Of a stretch of DNA of 7,677 nt, positions 6,060 through 7,677 are shown one piece after another. Source of the DNA: Chloroflexi bacterium UBA6265 (GTDB lineage Bacteria > Chloroflexota > Chloroflexia > Thermomicrobiales > UBA6265); contig DJVD01000273.1 in NCBI GenBank assembly GCA_002440805.1, positions 6,436 through 14,112 of the forward strand, written 5' to 3'. Below the pieces are notes generated by a model. It worked only from the letters and a program-made list of their open reading frames with translations. It was not told the DNA's origin and made no database searches. Numbering within the stretch: position 1 is the first letter of the stretch; each line of letters starts with the position of its first letter. Both the position numbers and the translations under genes were made by a program.

Positions 6060-7598
6060 GTGGATATGACAGAAACGAAGAATCAGACCCATCCCGATAC
6101 CACTACCAGCCTGGCGTTACCGGGGATGGCGGCGATTGATTCTGCTCGCAAACCATCATTCCGGCTTGCGTTGGTGCTCCAGAGTGCATCGCTGATCCTC
6201 GATGCTCTCGCGATTTTCTTTACCTTCTGGCTGAGTTACGAACTTCGCTATACGTATCGAATTGGCGCCATGGTCCCGGTGGGCAGAGATACGCTCGGGT
6301 TCACGCAATGGGCCCAGCACGCACTGGTGGCGATCATCTTTTGCCTCATGGTTTTCGGCGCCCGCGGCGTCTACCAGGTGTATCGCAAAATGACCTGGGG
6401 CGATTACATTCCGCTCATCGTCACCAGCTACGGTATCGCCATTGCTGGCGTCATCCTTTTCGCCTTCTTTATCCAGTTCTCCCCGTCGCGCGCTATCTAT
6501 ATTTATGTGCTGGTTATCGGCACCACCCTGATGCTGGGCCATCGGGCAATCACTTTGGCCCTGCGGTCGCGCTTGTTTGAGCGCGGCGTCGGGGTTGACC
6601 ATGCGGTGATCGTTGGAGAGTCTGAAAACGCCCGCCGGCTGGCACAATCGTTGCTTGGCCAATCGCAGTGGGGATACGCATTGCAAGGTTTTGTCTCGAA
6701 TCGCGAAGACCTGCCACGTATCAATGTCGCGACCGAAAATGGCATCCGCTGGACCGAACGGCTCGGAGGCACCCAGGATTTGGCCACCGTGGCCGAGCAG
6801 TTTCACATCGATGATGTCTTTATCATTGAAGCCGACCACTCCCACGATGAAATCGACAAGATGATCGAGAGTTGTCGTTCAATCGGCGTGCGCTTCCGAA
6901 TGGTTCCGGAGCTGTTGCAGATCAGCATGGACCGCGTCGATATTACCGAGATCAACGGTCTCCCCCTGATTGGCGTGCGGGATGCATCCATTCGCGGCTG
7001 GAGCGCATTGCTCAAACGCAGTATGGATGTCCTGCTTTCCCTGGTTCTGCTGCTGCTGCTGGCTATTCCCACGGCGATCCTCGCCCTGTTGATTCGTCGG
7101 GATTCCGAGGGGCCAGTGTTCTACACCCAAACACGGATTGGTCAGTATGGCCGGCCATTTGAAATGGTGAAGTTCCGCACGATGTACACCGATGCCGATG
7201 AGCGCCGCGACCAGGTGATGAGTGAAGCCGGCGGTGATGTGCGTTTGTTTAAGGACAAGTTCGATCCCCGGATAACGCGAGTGGGTGTGTGGCTACGAAA
7301 ATTCAGCATCGATGAGATGCCGCAGATCTGGAATGTATTCCGGGGCGAGATGGCGTTTGTTGGCCCGCGGCCACCATTGCCTCGGGAAGTGGTGGAGTAT
7401 CAAACCTGGCACCAGCAGCGCTTGCTGGTGCGGCCCGGCATGACCGGTCTGTGGCAGGTGAATGGCCGCAGCGATCTCTCCTTCGATCAGATGGTGCGCC
7501 TCGATCTGTATTATGCTGAGAACTGGTCGCTGTGGCTGGATATCAAAATCCTCTTACGCACCATTCCTGCAGTTATTTTTGGTCGTGGAGCGTATTAG
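6060..7598 (+). CDS. Undecaprenyl-phosphate hexose-1-phosphate transferase (EPS glycosylphosphotransferase)
   Basis: A WcaJ/WbaP-type initiating enzyme of exopolysaccharide, capsule or O-antigen synthesis, moving a sugar-1-phosphate from a nucleotide sugar onto undecaprenyl phosphate at the inner membrane face. The 512 residues show the full architecture: four N-terminal TM segments (about 36-60, 83-104, 118-138, 143-165), a Rossmann-like CoA-binding-type domain starting at HAVIVGESENA (181-191), the membrane helix at 322-346 after KRSMDV, and the catalytic bacterial sugar transferase domain with KFRTM (371-375), the Asp418-Glu419 pair in SIDEMPQIWNV, FVGPRPPLPREV (433-444) and RPGMTGLWQVNGRSD (458-472). 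Nothing essential is missing. The sugar is usually glucose or galactose but cannot be assigned. The start is uncertain: GTG at 6060 and ATG at 6066 both lack a well-spaced ribosome site, while AGGAG at 6026-6030 sits 5 nt before an in-frame CTG at 6036. The next gene overlaps its stop codon, so this opens an EPS operon running off the right edge. Confidence 0.95.
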   Translation: MDMTETKNQTHPDTTTSLALPGMAAIDSARKPSFRLALVLQSASLILDALAIFFTFWLSYELRYTYRIGAMVPVGRDTLGFTQWAQHALVAIIFCLMVFGARGVYQVYRKMTWGDYIPLIVTSYGIAIAGVILFAFFIQFSPSRAIYIYVLVIGTTLMLGHRAITLALRSRLFERGVGVDHAVIVGESENARRLAQSLLGQSQWGYALQGFVSNREDLPRINVATENGIRWTERLGGTQDLATVAEQFHIDDVFIIEADHSHDEIDKMIESCRSIGVRFRMVPELLQISMDRVDITEINGLPLIGVRDASIRGWSALLKRSMDVLLSLVLLLLLAIPTAILALLIRRDSEGPVFYTQTRIGQYGRPFEMVKFRTMYTDADERRDQVMSEAGGDVRLFKDKFDPRITRVGVWLRKFSIDEMPQIWNVFRGEMAFVGPRPPLPREVVEYQTWHQQRLLVRPGMTGLWQVNGRSDLSFDQMVRLDLYYAENWSLWLDIKILLRTIPAVIFGRGAY

Positions 7599-7677
7599 TG
7601 GATATTTGGGATTGGTTCAAAAGCCTGCGCCGCTGGTGGTGGATGATTGTGGTCTTCCCGATCGCCGCCGCCGCAAT
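7598..7677 (+). CDS. Probable Wzz-type polysaccharide chain-length regulator, 3'-truncated by window edge
   Basis: Only 26 codons are in the window. GTG at 7598 overlaps the preceding TAG by one base (TAGTG) and has a good ribosome site, GTGGAG (7585-7590), 7 nt upstream. The peptide begins MDIWDWFKSLRRWWW, then MIVVFPIAAAA: a short cytoplasmic amphipathic start with basic residues leading into a first transmembrane helix. That is the usual beginning of Wzz/CapA/YveK-type proteins, which set polymer length and pair with a tyrosine autokinase, and such genes commonly sit beside the initiating glycosylphosphotransferase. With no periplasmic part visible, the family call rests on this start and on the neighbour. 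Another EPS membrane protein is possible. Confidence 0.6.
   Translation, partial: MDIWDWFKSLRRWWWMIVVFPIAAAA

Noticed and set aside
6156..6845. A 229-codon minus-strand open frame opposite the EPS transferase
   Set aside because: It is charged low-complexity sequence with no motifs, fully opposite conserved membrane and Rossmann segments of the real gene.
7030..7070. A CTG-repeat run encoding consecutive leucines in the EPS transferase
   Set aside because: It encodes the expected hydrophobic membrane helix of this family and is too short and imperfect to call a functional microsatellite.

Overview
This 7.7 kb chromosomal segment comes from a free-living heterotrophic bacterium with moderately high GC (high fifties by eye, not computed). 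Gene content and protein style, such as the PLP aminotransferase subtype and a Trp-rich Wzz-like start after an EPS glycosylphosphotransferase, remind me most of Chloroflexota. That placement is a low-confidence impression. I see no mobile elements, CRISPR arrays, tRNAs or rRNAs.

Region 1 (1-3341, + strand) is a tight run of redox genes. It holds the C-terminal three quarters of an electron transfer flavoprotein alpha subunit (etfA, cut by the left edge), a short FixC/ETF-quinone oxidoreductase-like flavoprotein starting 3 nt later, and, after 33 nt, a full aldehyde dehydrogenase of the glutamate-semialdehyde (P5C) dehydrogenase-like type. The natural reading is a catabolic operon whose electrons pass through ETF to a membrane quinone acceptor. 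Both flavoproteins are odd: EtfA lacks the near-invariant flavin-contacting arginine, and the FixC-like protein is short and lacks the usual GDA FAD motif and the last Gly of GxGxxG. No ferredoxin-like (FixX) gene is present. The run ends at a perfect 36-bp palindrome that serves as a terminator for both converging operons.

Region 2 (3398-5928, - strand) is a two-gene operon: a 12-TM MFS-like membrane protein with a very basic C-terminal tail, followed 2 nt later by a class I/II PLP aminotransferase. A transporter and aminotransferase pair suggests uptake or export of an amino acid or amino-acid-like compound together with its transamination; the substrate is unknown.

Region 3 (5929-6059) is a divergent intergenic region. 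It has a perfect TATAAT for the leftward operon and, on the right, a -10-like TAGTAT followed by a small palindrome overlapping a Shine-Dalgarno-like AGGAG.

Region 4 (6060-7677, + strand) is the start of an exopolysaccharide/capsule cluster. A polyprenyl-phosphate hexose-1-phosphate transferase (WcaJ/WbaP-type) is translationally coupled to the first 26 codons of a probable Wzz-type chain-length regulator, cut by the right edge. The most unusual material is the divergent ETF/FixC-like pair in region 1.
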